Assembly: GCF_009901585.1 (NCBI RefSeq)
Contig: NZ_WXYO01000001.1
Coordinates: forward strand, 310,001 to 374,000
Direction of reading: 5' to 3'
From: Poritiphilus flavus
Lineage (GTDB): Bacteria > Bacteroidota > Bacteroidia > Flavobacteriales > Flavobacteriaceae
DNA: 64,000 nt
The notes under the pieces were generated by a model. It made no database searches and was not told the origin of the DNA. It was given only the letters and a program-made list of their open reading frames with translations. A program made the position numbers and the translations under genes. Positions 9,171 through 19,400 of this stretch are shown piece after piece (position 1 is the first letter of the stretch; every line of letters begins with the position of its first letter).

Positions 9171-9743
9171 TCAATGATTCTTCTGGATAGGCTTAATTGC
9201 TTCATCAATCGCATAAAATTGTTTTTTTAAATCTGTAAATTGTACGCGTACTTCAGTCAAATCAAAGTCCAGCCCGTGTTCGGAAATTTCTTGATTTACA
9301 CTATTCAATGCATTTGTAGTCTTTATAAACCGTTTTTGAAGATTGAGCGCCCTATCTATCGTTTTGGGTTTCACTATTTGGAGAAGCCATAAAAGATAAA
9401 GTATTGCTGCAATAAAAATGCAGCTAGTAATAATTATGATTGCCGCAAACGCAATCATAATATTAGTAGCCCTATTGTCAAAGACTTCTCCCGCATCATT
9501 GTGGTACGCTTCATGACAATGGTTCCATCCATCAACAGGATAAAAGGTGCCGTCGATTATATTTTGAAACCAACGCCAGTACCAAGGGACTTTTCCTTCA
9601 GGATAATAATGATGATTGTAAAACCCTACCCTTGCGGAAATTGTGTTGTCGGGATTACCGCCTGCAATTGCATTTCCCAATTGGTCCACTGATACGAAAA
9701 TATTGGAGACAAACTTCCAAAGTCTTGATTTATTCGTTATCAT
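9171..9743 (-). CDS. Hypothetical membrane protein
   Basis: 190 residues. A soluble N-terminal part of about 90 residues rich in Trp, His and Tyr (NHHYYPEGKVPWYWRWFQN), one long membrane segment (IMIAFAAIIIITSCIFIAAI, about 96-120) and a C-terminal helical region of about 65 residues. No family recognised. First gene of the minus-strand group 9743-6362. Confidence 0.68.
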   Translation of the reverse strand: MITNKSRLWKFVSNIFVSVDQLGNAIAGGNPDNTISARVGFYNHHYYPEGKVPWYWRWFQNIIDGTFYPVDGWNHCHEAYHNDAGEVFDNRATNIMIAFAAIIIITSCIFIAAILYLLWLLQIVKPKTIDRALNLQKRFIKTTNALNSVNQEISEHGLDFDLTEVRVQFTDLKKQFYAIDEAIKPIQKNH

Positions 9744-9973
9744 GATTAATCCTTTAAATAGACTTTTGCATTTTTAACCGGCGTTTCACATAATCCCAAA
9801 TACATCCATTGATTTTATGATATCTGCGAATAGGAGAAGTTTTAAAGGCTTCTCAAATCTCATATAAGTGCTCAAACAAGAATTTTACTTCTGGCACTGA
9901 AAAAAAATAAATATAAGAGGGGATAGTTTCACAAGAGAAGGAGCTCATGAATATTAGAATAATTATGACATAA

Positions 9974-9999
9974 AAAAATACCCATTCATGGGTATTTTT
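9974..9999. terminator. Bidirectional hairpin terminator candidate
   Basis: A 12-bp perfect inverted repeat with a 2-base centre (AAAAATACCCAT / ATGGGTATTTTT), ending in T runs on both strands. It directly follows the stop of a minus-strand remnant frame and would end transcripts from either side. Confidence 0.6.
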
Positions 10000-10090
10000 A
10001 AGACTAACATTGCGGAGATAGCCAAAGCAACTTAAGAAGTTCCTTATCCATCTGATCGCTAAGGTAAACTCGCAAAATATTTCTCGGACA

Positions 10091-10128
10091 AGGGACTGCG
10101 GGTCTTATGGCCTGTGGTCCCTTTTTTT
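10091..10128 (+). terminator. Hairpin plus T7 terminator candidate
   Basis: AGGGAC at 10091-10096 pairs with GTCCCT at 10117-10122, followed by a seven-T run. No plus-strand gene precedes it, so it may belong to a lost transcript or a small RNA. Confidence 0.4.
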
Positions 10129-10145
10129 AAGCCCATCATGAACTT

Positions 10146-10310
10146 CTAAAATTCAGCATGTATTCTCTGATCTAAGCCTAATTCCGGATTAAGTTCTCCT
10201 TCTACCCTTAGTTTTATTCTGTCTCCGTTAAGTACTCTGGCCTCGTCTAATGAAATGTTTTCATTATTTAAGATAAAGTAATTAAACTTCGAAAAACCTA
10301 AGATTCTAAG
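10146..10310 (-). pseudogene. Remnant reading frame, C-terminal tail of a lost gene
   Basis: 55 open codons without a start codon, ending TAG 10148-10146. The translation has a typical beta-strand composition (SLDEARVLNGDRIKLRVEGE) and differs from random AT-rich sequence. Family not identified. It shows that the region has lost genes. Confidence 0.33.
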
Positions 10311-10417
10311 TTAATTAACTGAGCCGATTGTCCTGATATAGTCATTTGCATTAGTATCATGTGTTTGTTAGATATTCATCAAATCAATCAATTATCTTTA
10401 TTAACTTAGGTTAATCC

Positions 10418-13400
10418 ATGAAACATTTTAACGCCTTTATTTCATATTCCCATCAAGCAGATGACATATTCGCCGAGGCGCTTCAAAGTGCATTACAAAA
10501 ATTCGCCAAACCTTGGTATAAAAAACGTAATCTCGAGATATTTCGGGACGAATCAAGTTTAACGGCTTCGCCACATTTATGGAAAAATATTACTGAGGCA
10601 TTAGATGCGTCGGATTATCTTATCCTTTTGGCATCTCACTTATCTGAAAAGTCTAAATGGGTTGATAAGGAAGTTAAGTATTGGTTGGAACATAAATCGA
10701 TTGATACCATACTAATAGCTCTAACAGAAGGAGAAATGAAATGGGATGAACACAATAATTGTTTTCAAAATCCTGATAATAATTCACTACCGCCTACATT
10801 GGACGACAAGTTTCATGATGAGCCATTTTATATTGATCTTAGAAAATCAAAAACGGAAGAAGACCTTTCGTTAAATAACCCCATTTTTAAAAAGGAAATT
10901 TTAAAATTAGCCGCTGAACTACATAACAAGTCTCCGAATGACTTGGCAAGCGAAGAAGTATCCGAACATCGCAGAATGATAAGGATTCGGAATGGGGCCA
11001 TTGCAATGCTATTGATATTATTCCTGGCTGCTATAGGCTTAATGATTTATGCATTTGGCCAACAAGCTATTGCAGTAGAAAAAACCAAAATTGCGAATGA
11101 ACAAACTAAAATTGCCAAGGAACAGGCTAGAATTGCCAGAGACAGTTCTGATTCTGCCCGGAGACAGCGTCAAATTGCGAGAGACAGTTCTCTTGCAGCC
11201 ATGGAGCAAAGAAATATTGCCGTAAAGGAAAAAGATAATGCCGTTAGACAAACTAAAATTGCGAATGAACAACGGAAAATCGCAGAGACGCGATCACTTG
11301 TTGTCCAATCGAAGGCTCTCGAGGAGGCGGATCCAACGCGTGCGCTACGTCTGCTCGAGCAGGCACATTATCTAAAACCCTCACCGGAGATCTCTTACGA
11401 AGTTGCACGCCTCTTCTACAATCTTAGCCAACGACAGGCTTTTCTTATGACAAGTGAGATTGTACCAAACCATACCGGTAGGTCAGCGGTATCTTTAGAC
11501 GGAAGCTTGATAGCCAGTTGGACCGAGAATGGAAATGATGCGTTTGTATGGAGTCGTGATGGGGAGCTACAGGCAACACTTGTGAATCGAGAACCGTTGA
11601 GTGCGGTCAGATTTCTTCCTTGTAGCCATTCTCTCCTTACAGTATCAGCGAGTGTCAAGATATGGTCGGCGGATGGCACCTTGAAGAGTGAGCTTCCCTT
11701 TGACAGAGCTCCTTTCGACATGGTTTCACTTCCGGATGCCAAAGGTATTGCCCTGGGCTTTGATGAGAAGCTGATTTTCCTAGATCACAATGGACAGCCT
11801 TATAAAGAGATCCCACTTCCTAGATTCATGCACAAGCTGCGCATATCAAAAGATGGGAACCGAATTGTGACTTGGAGTCGGAACTATCATCTGGGACAGC
11901 TTGCAGAAGCTTATCTTATCAACAGCAATGGTCAGCGGCTTGGAAGCCTGATCCATAAGAATTCAATAGATCGTTCCTGGATCCTACGCAACGGTAGGGT
12001 TTTGACGTGGGGAGGAGACAGCTTTGTTCGCATCTGGGATGGAATGGCTAAGCTCATCTTGGAGATTGGAGACCTTGCCGAGGTAGCGGTTTCGGCGGAT
12101 GGTCGTCAAGTCGCACTCTTTTGGAAATCAGGGCAATTGGGCTTCCTAGACATTGCAACGCTGCATATAGCGAAGAAATCAAACCTCAAACTTGTGCGGG
12201 GTGCGACTTTCTCCGAAGATAGTTCGCGGCTAGTAGTTTGGTTTCAGGATTCATCCGTTATGTTGCTGGATGGTAAAGGGAAGGTCTTAAGTCAGTTTAA
12301 TCATGGAAAAGCACCAATCGTTAACGTAAGGGTATCAAGTGCTGGACGCCGAATACTGACTTGGGACGAGAGAGTTGTTAGAGTCTGGAACAATCAGGGT
12401 GATCAATTGGGGGAGATGGCACACGATCACCGTATTGATGCAGCCAATTTTCTAAATGAGGGAGATCAAATCATCAGCTGGGAAGGAGTCGGACCTGGGG
12501 GTTTGGTAGAGGACGGCGTCTTCAAGGCTCGACTATGGGAAGCGGATGGGAAGCTTATAGGAGAAATGTACCACCAAGCAATGATCCGGGGAGTCAACCA
12601 ACATTCTGAGGATGGCTCGATCCTGACGTGGGCTCACGATGGAATTGTCAAGTTGTGGCGAAAAGTCAGCTATATAAAAAGGGTTGATTTACCTGTACGG
12701 GTATTTCCCGATGGCGCTTTGTTCTCGGACGATGATAAACGCATTCTGGTTTGGTTTGAGAACGGGCTTGTGAAGCTTCTGAATGCACGGGGCCAGCTTA
12801 TTCGTGAAGTGAAACACTCCGGACCGGTAGCCGGGGCGCAATTTGTTGGCGATCGATTCCGGTCATGGACCTCCAGAGGTGAGGTGTTCATATGGGACCA
12901 TCTCAAGGAGTTGATTAGAGTTTCCAGACCACAGGGATCTAATGGTATTTCTTTCGCTACTAATGCTAATCGCTTCATCACTTGGTCGTTGCAGCAGGCA
13001 ATCATATGGGATGGACCAGGTAAGGTGATCGAAGAGCTTTCGGTCAAGGATATACGGGGAGCAGTTATTACACCAGACGGGGGCAAGGCAGTTATCTGGG
13101 ATTCGAAAGGGGACGCTATATTATGGAGTGAGTCTGAAGACATAGTTGTCAAGATTTCTCACGATATACGCGGAATAAGCAAAGTGCACTTCTCATCTGA
13201 TGCAAAGATTATCCTTTTTCACACTTATGCCCCAGGGAATGTTGAGCACCCGGTTACTCTGCGGCGGTGGGATGGCGGAATAATTGCCGACCTTGCCCAC
13301 GTGGACGACCCCTTGCGCGCAATGTTTGTTCCAAATCAGCAAAAACTATTGACTTGGTGGGGGGGAAAAGCACCGGCTAAGCTCTGGGGATTTGATGGAA

Positions 13401-14005
13401 AGTTGATTTCGGCCCTCACACATGGCGAGAAAGTGGGTGTGAATAATCTTCGTGTATCCAGTACGGGTCGCACCTTTGTCACGTGGGTGCCTGGCAAATA
13501 CAATTATAGCCCGGCCGAGGTGAAAATCTGGGACAGGCGGGGTTTTGTGGTTGCCACGTTACCACACCCAACTAGTATCGACGAAGCGAGCATCGATTCA
13601 AAGGATTCCTATATATTCACTAGAACTCATGCAAACTGGATCAGGATCTATAACATAATGGGTAAACTGGTTGGCGAAGTGAATCATGGAGATGACATTA
13701 GCGGTGCGAAATTCCTTAATAATTCAGAAAGTCTGATGGTTTGGGGAAGCGGAGTAGTAAGAATATTAAACTACAACGGAGAATCGATTATGGAGGTCAA
13801 AAACTTACCGTCCCGAATTCTCACTATCTCTAACAATGAAAATACCGCAGTAACATCTTCATATAACGGACTCGAACTCATTCTCACACCGAAGGGAATC
13901 TTGCAATGGTTGGAGACAACTGACTTTTATCGACTAAGCATCGAAGAGATGAGGACCTTCGGCATCACCGAGCCAACGGACAGAGGAAATAAATGGCCAA
14001 AATAG
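10418..14005 (+). CDS. TIR domain - membrane segment - heptad linker - WD40-like propeller protein
   Basis: 1195 residues. TIR domain at about 1-160 (FNAFISYSHQADD at the start; SKWVDKEVKYW with Glu85 in the position of the NADase catalytic Glu), one membrane segment (about 193-213), ten consecutive 7-residue repeats of the type TKIANEQ/ARIARDS (about 223-292), a short helical segment (EEADPTRALRLLEQAHYL), then more than 800 residues of WD40-like beta-propeller repeats with xVKIWSADG, VRIWDGM and VKLWRK strands. Bacterial TIR domains cleave NAD+ or make signal molecules; the propeller probably senses a partner or ligand. The first 290 codons are AT-rich while the propeller is clearly GC-richer, with the break at the end of the heptads (nt about 11290), which suggests fusion of parts of different origin. 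It stands alone on the plus strand. Confidence 0.9.
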   Translation: MKHFNAFISYSHQADDIFAEALQSALQKFAKPWYKKRNLEIFRDESSLTASPHLWKNITEALDASDYLILLASHLSEKSKWVDKEVKYWLEHKSIDTILIALTEGEMKWDEHNNCFQNPDNNSLPPTLDDKFHDEPFYIDLRKSKTEEDLSLNNPIFKKEILKLAAELHNKSPNDLASEEVSEHRRMIRIRNGAIAMLLILFLAAIGLMIYAFGQQAIAVEKTKIANEQTKIAKEQARIARDSSDSARRQRQIARDSSLAAMEQRNIAVKEKDNAVRQTKIANEQRKIAETRSLVVQSKALEEADPTRALRLLEQAHYLKPSPEISYEVARLFYNLSQRQAFLMTSEIVPNHTGRSAVSLDGSLIASWTENGNDAFVWSRDGELQATLVNREPLSAVRFLPCSHSLLTVSASVKIWSADGTLKSELPFDRAPFDMVSLPDAKGIALGFDEKLIFLDHNGQPYKEIPLPRFMHKLRISKDGNRIVTWSRNYHLGQLAEAYLINSNGQRLGSLIHKNSIDRSWILRNGRVLTWGGDSFVRIWDGMAKLILEIGDLAEVAVSADGRQVALFWKSGQLGFLDIATLHIAKKSNLKLVRGATFSEDSSRLVVWFQDSSVMLLDGKGKVLSQFNHGKAPIVNVRVSSAGRRILTWDERVVRVWNNQGDQLGEMAHDHRIDAANFLNEGDQIISWEGVGPGGLVEDGVFKARLWEADGKLIGEMYHQAMIRGVNQHSEDGSILTWAHDGIVKLWRKVSYIKRVDLPVRVFPDGALFSDDDKRILVWFENGLVKLLNARGQLIREVKHSGPVAGAQFVGDRFRSWTSRGEVFIWDHLKELIRVSRPQGSNGISFATNANRFITWSLQQAIIWDGPGKVIEELSVKDIRGAVITPDGGKAVIWDSKGDAILWSESEDIVVKISHDIRGISKVHFSSDAKIILFHTYAPGNVEHPVTLRRWDGGIIADLAHVDDPLRAMFVPNQQKLLTWWGGKAPAKLWGFDGKLISALTHGEKVGVNNLRVSSTGRTFVTWVPGKYNYSPAEVKIWDRRGFVVATLPHPTSIDEASIDSKDSYIFTRTHANWIRIYNIMGKLVGEVNHGDDISGAKFLNNSESLMVWGSGVVRILNYNGESIMEVKNLPSRILTISNNENTAVTSSYNGLELILTPKGILQWLETTDFYRLSIEEMRTFGITEPTDRGNKWPK

Positions 14006-14339
14006 AATTTTTAAGCCGATGATCACTTTTGTGGTTTCTATGGCAGAAGTGACTTTTTCCAAAGCCCAAAGTTAATTTAAAGGTTCTAGAATTGTCTTCT
14101 AAAACGAACCTTTTATGGAAGCAGTTGAGTATATTTAAACGGTTGTTAAAACAAAGAATAAAGAGGGTAAGGTATAAAATGTGAACAGGGATTATATTGC
14201 CTGTAATTTGACATAATGAAAGTTATAGTACAGTTTCATTTTATAACAAAGAATATCAAATACTCACCATTTTAGGCTAAATATTTGAAGTTAGCGAAAA
14301 GCAGAAATGAATTGTAGCCAGTGTTAGCCACTATTTTTG
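14006..14339. other. Intergenic region, no gene seen
   Basis: 334 bp of AT-rich sequence between the 3' ends of two convergent genes. Short repeats of GGCTAAC/TAGCC type occur near 14270-14335, but no hairpin with a T run, RNA gene or coding frame could be supported. Confidence 0.3.
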
Positions 14340-15008
14340 TTATTTAATCCTAACGTACTCGTTAGCTTTTTCCCATAAAATTCGATTCTTTTCAAACCAA
14401 GTTTCCATAAATACTGAATCCGTCCAGATGTTCCTGTCCTCAAACCCAATTCTAGGGAGTTCAGGGATTGAATCATAATCCTTGAATAGACTTAAATATA
14501 CTGGTTTAGGAGGCCATGGATTTTCGTCTACAATTTTGATTATTTGTTGAAACTCTAGATAAATATCCTGATCAATTTTATTCTTATTGGCAATTATGAA
14601 ATTTTTATTGCGCAACCATTCCTTTTGTCTTTGGCTATCAACAGCTAAATCTGGTATTTTGACATATCTAAATTCAGCAGGGATAACTGGCGGCCTATAT
14701 TTAAGGGTGATTTTATCTGTATTTGGACTATACTGTCGTATTCTCTCTAATGAATCTTCATCAAGAAAAATCTCAAATCTATAACTGAACTGGGTGATTT
14801 GTCTAAAGTCCGCTAAATGTTGAATTGCTATGTAATACTCATAATTCTCTTTTAGCAACTCCTTTTGAAACCTATAATCTAAATTGTCTTTAAAGAATAG
14901 CTGTTGAAACAAAACCACACTAAATCCACTTGCAAGAGCGATCAATAGACTTTTAAACAAGTCAAATCTTTTTTCTCTTGATTTGTCTTTTCTTTTATCC
15001 TTACCCAT
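14340..15008 (-). CDS. Hypothetical membrane-anchored protein
   Basis: 222 residues. A very basic N terminus (MGKDKRKDKSREKRFD), one membrane segment (LLIALASGFSVVLFQQLFF, about 21-40) and a helical, charged domain of 180 residues. No family recognised. It is 20 bp downstream of the GIY-YIG gene on the same strand, so a three-gene transcript with 15029-16157 is likely. Confidence 0.7.
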   Translation of the reverse strand: MGKDKRKDKSREKRFDLFKSLLIALASGFSVVLFQQLFFKDNLDYRFQKELLKENYEYYIAIQHLADFRQITQFSYRFEIFLDEDSLERIRQYSPNTDKITLKYRPPVIPAEFRYVKIPDLAVDSQRQKEWLRNKNFIIANKNKIDQDIYLEFQQIIKIVDENPWPPKPVYLSLFKDYDSIPELPRIGFEDRNIWTDSVFMETWFEKNRILWEKANEYVRIK

Positions 15009-15028
15009 CTAATATTATTTAAGCTTTA

Positions 15029-15499
15029 CTAGAACATTGTCCAATCTGGGTCCTCTGAACCATACTGACCATTCAAAGGCGGTAGTTCACCAAATTGAAT
15101 CACGTAATTTTCCAAGCGCCTGCTTTCCTCATATTTTGGACGATCATATTGAAATAGGGAAACATAGAGGTTATTCACATCAATTTTTTTCCGAATTCGG
15201 AAGAACTTTTTATTCAATGTTTTGTATCCTTTGACAACCGGCCGTTTCTGTTCCGATTTTGAGTTCTCCATAATTGTTTTTTGTAGATCACTGACCCTTT
15301 TTAGCAAAGCTTTCTTTGTGCACCCGATGTATAGAATTCCTTTGTCATCTGCTCCAAACAAGCGGCTAATCGTTCTTGGATTTGAACCATCAAAATAATA
15401 GAGTTCATACACTCCTTTTTCATAACAATCCGGATATTTCAATTTAACCTCCTTTTTGAACTCGATTTTATCCTGGTCTATTGGAATATAAGGCTGCAT
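15029..15499 (-). CDS. GIY-YIG nuclease-fold protein
   Basis: 156 residues, about the size of a bare GIY-YIG domain. Motifs: GVYELYYF (GIY position), GILYIGCTKKALLKRV (YIG plus the conserved Arg), RRLENYVIQFGE (metal-binding Glu) and PPLNGQYG (conserved Asn). The first strand is separated from YIG by an unusually long insert (about 25 residues). The family includes repair, restriction and homing nucleases; without a partner domain the exact role cannot be set. The island setting fits defence or mobile DNA. Confidence 0.72.
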   Translation of the reverse strand: MQPYIPIDQDKIEFKKEVKLKYPDCYEKGVYELYYFDGSNPRTISRLFGADDKGILYIGCTKKALLKRVSDLQKTIMENSKSEQKRPVVKGYKTLNKKFFRIRKKIDVNNLYVSLFQYDRPKYEESRRLENYVIQFGELPPLNGQYGSEDPDWTMF

Positions 15500-15545
15500 T
15501 TTCGATCGCTTATTGACATTTTACTCTATGAATTCTAATTCACCG

Positions 15546-16157
15546 CTAAGGTTTCGCACGAAACTTGTTCGCGATTATCCAATAGAAGCTTATAAGTAAG
15601 GTGGCCAATGAAAGTGATATTATTGCATAAATAATATACCTGTTAGATTTATATGGTTTAATTTTTAAAATATCATTAAATGATAATTCATAGCTTCTAA
15701 TTATAGAGTCATTGTTAACTATTATCTGCTTAAGCAATTTCACTTCATCATTCCTGTTTTTCAATTCTCTTTCTTTTAACTCAAGGTGATCAAAACACAT
15801 AGCCCCATATAGTACAGCAAGTCTCGTACTGTCGCCATATTTAGTTTTACTTTGATTTATAACTTCTAATGAATCGGAAATTAACTTTAAGCGCTTCTTA
15901 TTTAAGTCGTCTATTCTTACCAGCTCATTTTCATAATATTCGGTAACCTCATTTATTTTGTTATACCAAATCAGATTGTCGTTTTGCCTTAAATTATTAA
16001 TTTCTTCGGTTTTGGTATCCCGGTCAATTTTCAGCATCTCAATTGTAGAATATAGTACTTGATCATGCTTTTCATTACTCACCAAGCTAATTGTAATGAT
16101 GATTGTGACAGCACTTGCTATCGTGGCGATGTAATTCCAATTAATGGTATGTTTCAT
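15546..16157 (-). CDS. Hypothetical membrane protein with periplasmic coiled coil
   Basis: 203 residues. Membrane segments at both ends (IATIASAVTIIITISLVS, about 8-26; YIIYAIISLSLATLLISFYW, about 172-195) and a long, charged helical region between them. The layout resembles a spacer or sensor between two membrane anchors. No family recognised. First gene of the likely 16157-14340 transcript. Confidence 0.68.
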   Translation of the reverse strand: MKHTINWNYIATIASAVTIIITISLVSNEKHDQVLYSTIEMLKIDRDTKTEEINNLRQNDNLIWYNKINEVTEYYENELVRIDDLNKKRLKLISDSLEVINQSKTKYGDSTRLAVLYGAMCFDHLELKERELKNRNDEVKLLKQIIVNNDSIIRSYELSFNDILKIKPYKSNRYIIYAIISLSLATLLISFYWIIANKFRAKP

Positions 16158-16474
16158 ATTTGCTTGCAGAAAGTTGGGGGCCGCTCATGTTAGACTCGAT
16201 AGGCCCGCTGGTCACCTATTAATTTTAAACATTTCCATATTTAGCAATATGGAACTATATTTTCCGTAGCCTCAGTCGGCCACTTATGTGGTCTTCTTGA
16301 ATAAATAATCCAACGATATTGGGGAAGGATAAGAAGATAGGGTTTTTTACTAAAAAGATTACAACTAGAAGAATATTTTCTGCATATAGTGTACCATATT
16401 TTCTTCTTCAAGCCGCCATTTGGATATGGGGCTAAAGCAAATTCAGAATTTATTTTTCCCACATTCCGGTGGAA
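16158..16474. other. Intergenic region at the right edge of the island
   Basis: 317 bp. Holds the CCACTTATGTGG 12-mer (16280-16291) also present at 3803-3814. A 73-codon frame on the minus strand has no gene-like composition and is not called. Nothing else seen. Confidence 0.35.
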
Positions 16475-19400
16475 TCATCCGGAATATTCCGAAGGAGTCT
16501 GCCCAAACAATTCCTTAAATCGCTTGGTAAAGTAGGAGAGGTTGTTAAATCCTACCTGATAGGCAATTTCAGAGACGTTGCCTGCCTTTTTTTGGAGCAA
16601 TTGGGCAGCCCGCTTTAATCTAAAATCCCGTACAAAATCCTGGGGCGACTGATCAATCAAGGCTCGCATTTTACGGAACAACTGTGTTCTGCTCATTCCA
16701 ATTTCACCAGCCAAATCCTCTACGCTGAACGTTGAGTCATCCAGGTGTTTTTCCACGAGAGTTACCAGTTTTTCAAGAAACCGTTCATCAGCTGAGGTTA
16801 CGGCAAGAGCCTTCGGTTGCAAGCTTAGTTGTCTACTGTATTTTTCGCGTAACTTTTTGCGTTGTGCGATGAGATTTTTTATCCGCGCCCTTAGCTCCTT
16901 TTTATCAAATGGTTTTACTATATAAGCGTCAGCACCGGTCTCTATCCCCTCTACCTTGGAGACTTGTGAAGCTAGAGCAGTGAGGAGTATTATTGGGATA
17001 TGGCTGGTCTTTTCATCTTCCTTCAGTTTTTTGCACAGTGAGAGTCCGTCCATATCCGGCATCATTACATCACTGATGATCAAATCAGGAATTGTACGTT
17101 CTGCTATGTTAAAACCTTCAGATCCGTTGACAGCCTCCTGAATGTTATATTCCTGGTATAGCTGCTTCTTTATGTAACGTCTAACGTCGTCATTATCCTC
17201 AACGACAAGCAGTAGCGGAAGATCCTTTTTAGCAGGCTGGTCGCTCTGCACTTCGGGACTTTGATATGAAGACCTTATTCCTGTGTCCTTTGAAGCCGTT
17301 GTTATTGAACGTATTGAAACGATTTCTTTCACGTCGAAAGCTGCTTTGGCAATGGGCAACGTCAGCGTAAAAGTCGTGCCTTTGGACAGCTCGCTGTCAA
17401 CGCTAATACTTCCATGATGGAGTTCAGTAAGTTCTTTTACCAATGCCAGTCCAATACCAGTTCCTGTTTTTGTGCCATTTCGGAAGGCGTCGGATTGATA
17501 GAAGCGGTCAAAGATCTTGTCCATTTCCGGACCTGACATTCCAGTTCCTGTATCCTTTACTTCAATTTTAACCGATTCACTCCCATCCTGGGTTGAATTC
17601 ACAAGCGATGCCCTAAAATGAACACTTCCGTTTTCAGGAGTGAACTTGAAGGCATTGGATAATAAGTTGTTAATGATCTTTTCCAAAGCATCGCCATCAA
17701 ACCAACCCATTGCAATGGCATCGGAAATGTCTGCCTGGAAAGCAATGTTTTTATGTTCGGCCCAGGAATCAAAGGAAGCAGCAATGGTTTTCAAAGAAGT
17801 GTTCAGATTATCTTCGGAGATCTGTAGCGGCAAAGTTCCTGATTCCAATTTAGCCAGATCCAATAGCTGGTTTACCAGGCCCAGGAGTTTTTCGCCATTT
17901 CTTTTCATTAACTCATAACTCTGTTTGTGCTCCGGATCTTCCGAAGGGGATGACAACAGATCCTTTAACGGGCCCAGGATCAGGGTAAGTGGGGTGCGAA
18001 ACTCATGAGAGACATTGGCAAAAAAACGCGACCTGAGCTGCGCAAATTCGCGCTGCTTTTTGTTGGCCACCTCTTCGGAGCGCAACTTTGTTTTGTAGTT
18101 TCTGAACAACAGTAAGGAAATGATAAGAACCGAAAATATCCCTGCCAGCAAGAGGTTTCTTTGGGTGGTATTTTGTTTTAGCAAAGCTTCCTGGGCCATA
18201 ACTTCTGCTTCTTTCAGTTCTCTTTCCGTAGTCAATAACTGAATTTGCTGGTCTTTTTTGGCAGTTTCATATTGTATCTCCCTGGCGACAATGTTTTTGT
18301 TGGCCTCATCATCAAAAATGCTGTCCTTTAGCAGCCGATACTGCTCGAGGTAGGTGAGGGCCTCGGTTTCATTTCCGATACTTCTGTGAAGCTCATATAA
18401 TGCAAAGGACAGTTTGCTTTTTATGTCTTTGGAGTCAGTCAGCCGGGAAATATTCCAACCCTCCTCCAGGCTTTTCCTGGCCTCTGAAAATTCTCGTTCA
18501 CGAGCCTGTAAGGAACCTAACTCGTAGAGCGAAGTCGCCAGGTTAAAATTGTCTGTTTCAATGACTTGTTTTAGTGCAATACTTTTGTTGAGAAATGAGA
18601 TCCCCTCAGAGAAACTCGTCTTTCCGTGCAATACTCCCAGGCTATGGTAATTGAGGCTAAGTAAATCCTTAAAATCACTTTCCTCGGAAAGTTTGAGGCT
18701 TTTATCAAAGTAATAAAGGGCAGAATCGCGTTTTGCATACTTGTCCATCACTACACCAAGACTGTGATAGTTGGAAGCCGTGAGCCTCGCATCCCCAACT
18801 TCCTCACTATGGTGAAGTGAAGCTCTATAATATTTTAGAGCACTGGCGTAGTTCTCCATGTTTTCATAAACCCCCGCTATATTTTCAAAGCAACTGGCCA
18901 ACAGGTAGTGGTCTCCTTCTTCTTCAAAGACTTCAAGAGATGCAAAAAAGTCCTTTAGTGCCAGATCAAAGTTGCTGTAGTTCCACTGGATAGTGCCCAG
19001 GTTAAAATTGACCTTTGCGACCGACAAGTAATCCCCCGCATGTTCAAAATAGGGAATGGCCGCTGTAAGATTCTTATAGGCCTTCTGATTGTCTCCTTTA
19101 TACAAATAGACCGCACCGATATTTAAGTAACCATCCGCAATGCCAAGTGTATCCCCTAACTCTTGTCGGTAGGCAAAGTCTTTTTCATAATAAGAAATGG
19201 CCTTGTCATATTCGGACACCGAGGCATGTAAAAGACCTAAATTGTAATTAATATCATGTACTCCATCCAAATCCCCAATTTGATGGAACAGCTTTTGCCC
19301 TTTTTCGTAATAAAAAACACAACTGTCCATAACTCCGGTGTACAGAAAATAAGTCCCCTTGATCTTATTTGCTGAAGCCATACCGTAGACATAATCCAGT

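Larger units (their letters stand above)
9744..10417. other. Intergenic region with terminators and decayed frames
   Basis: 674 bp between divergent genes. It holds two terminator-like hairpins (9974-9999, 10091-10128) and coding-like minus-strand fragments without start codons (10009-10128, with a short frame including MDKELLKLLWLSPQC, and 10146-10310). The left part should also carry the promoter for the minus-strand group, and the right part the promoter for the TIR gene. Confidence 0.45.

Noticed and set aside
14260-14340. GGCTAAC/TAGCC motifs as integron attC sites
   Set aside because: Core sites do not fit the attC consensus, and neighbouring genes are too closely spaced for a cassette array.
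3803-16291. 12-mer CCACTTATGTGG as proof of att-type direct repeats flanking the island
   Set aside because: 12-mer repeats are expected by chance in a window of this size, the flanks do not match and no integrase is present; kept only as a weak hint.
16241-16462. 73-codon minus-strand frame between the island and the hybrid kinase
   Set aside because: Composition is not protein-like, there is no start context and the region looks intergenic.
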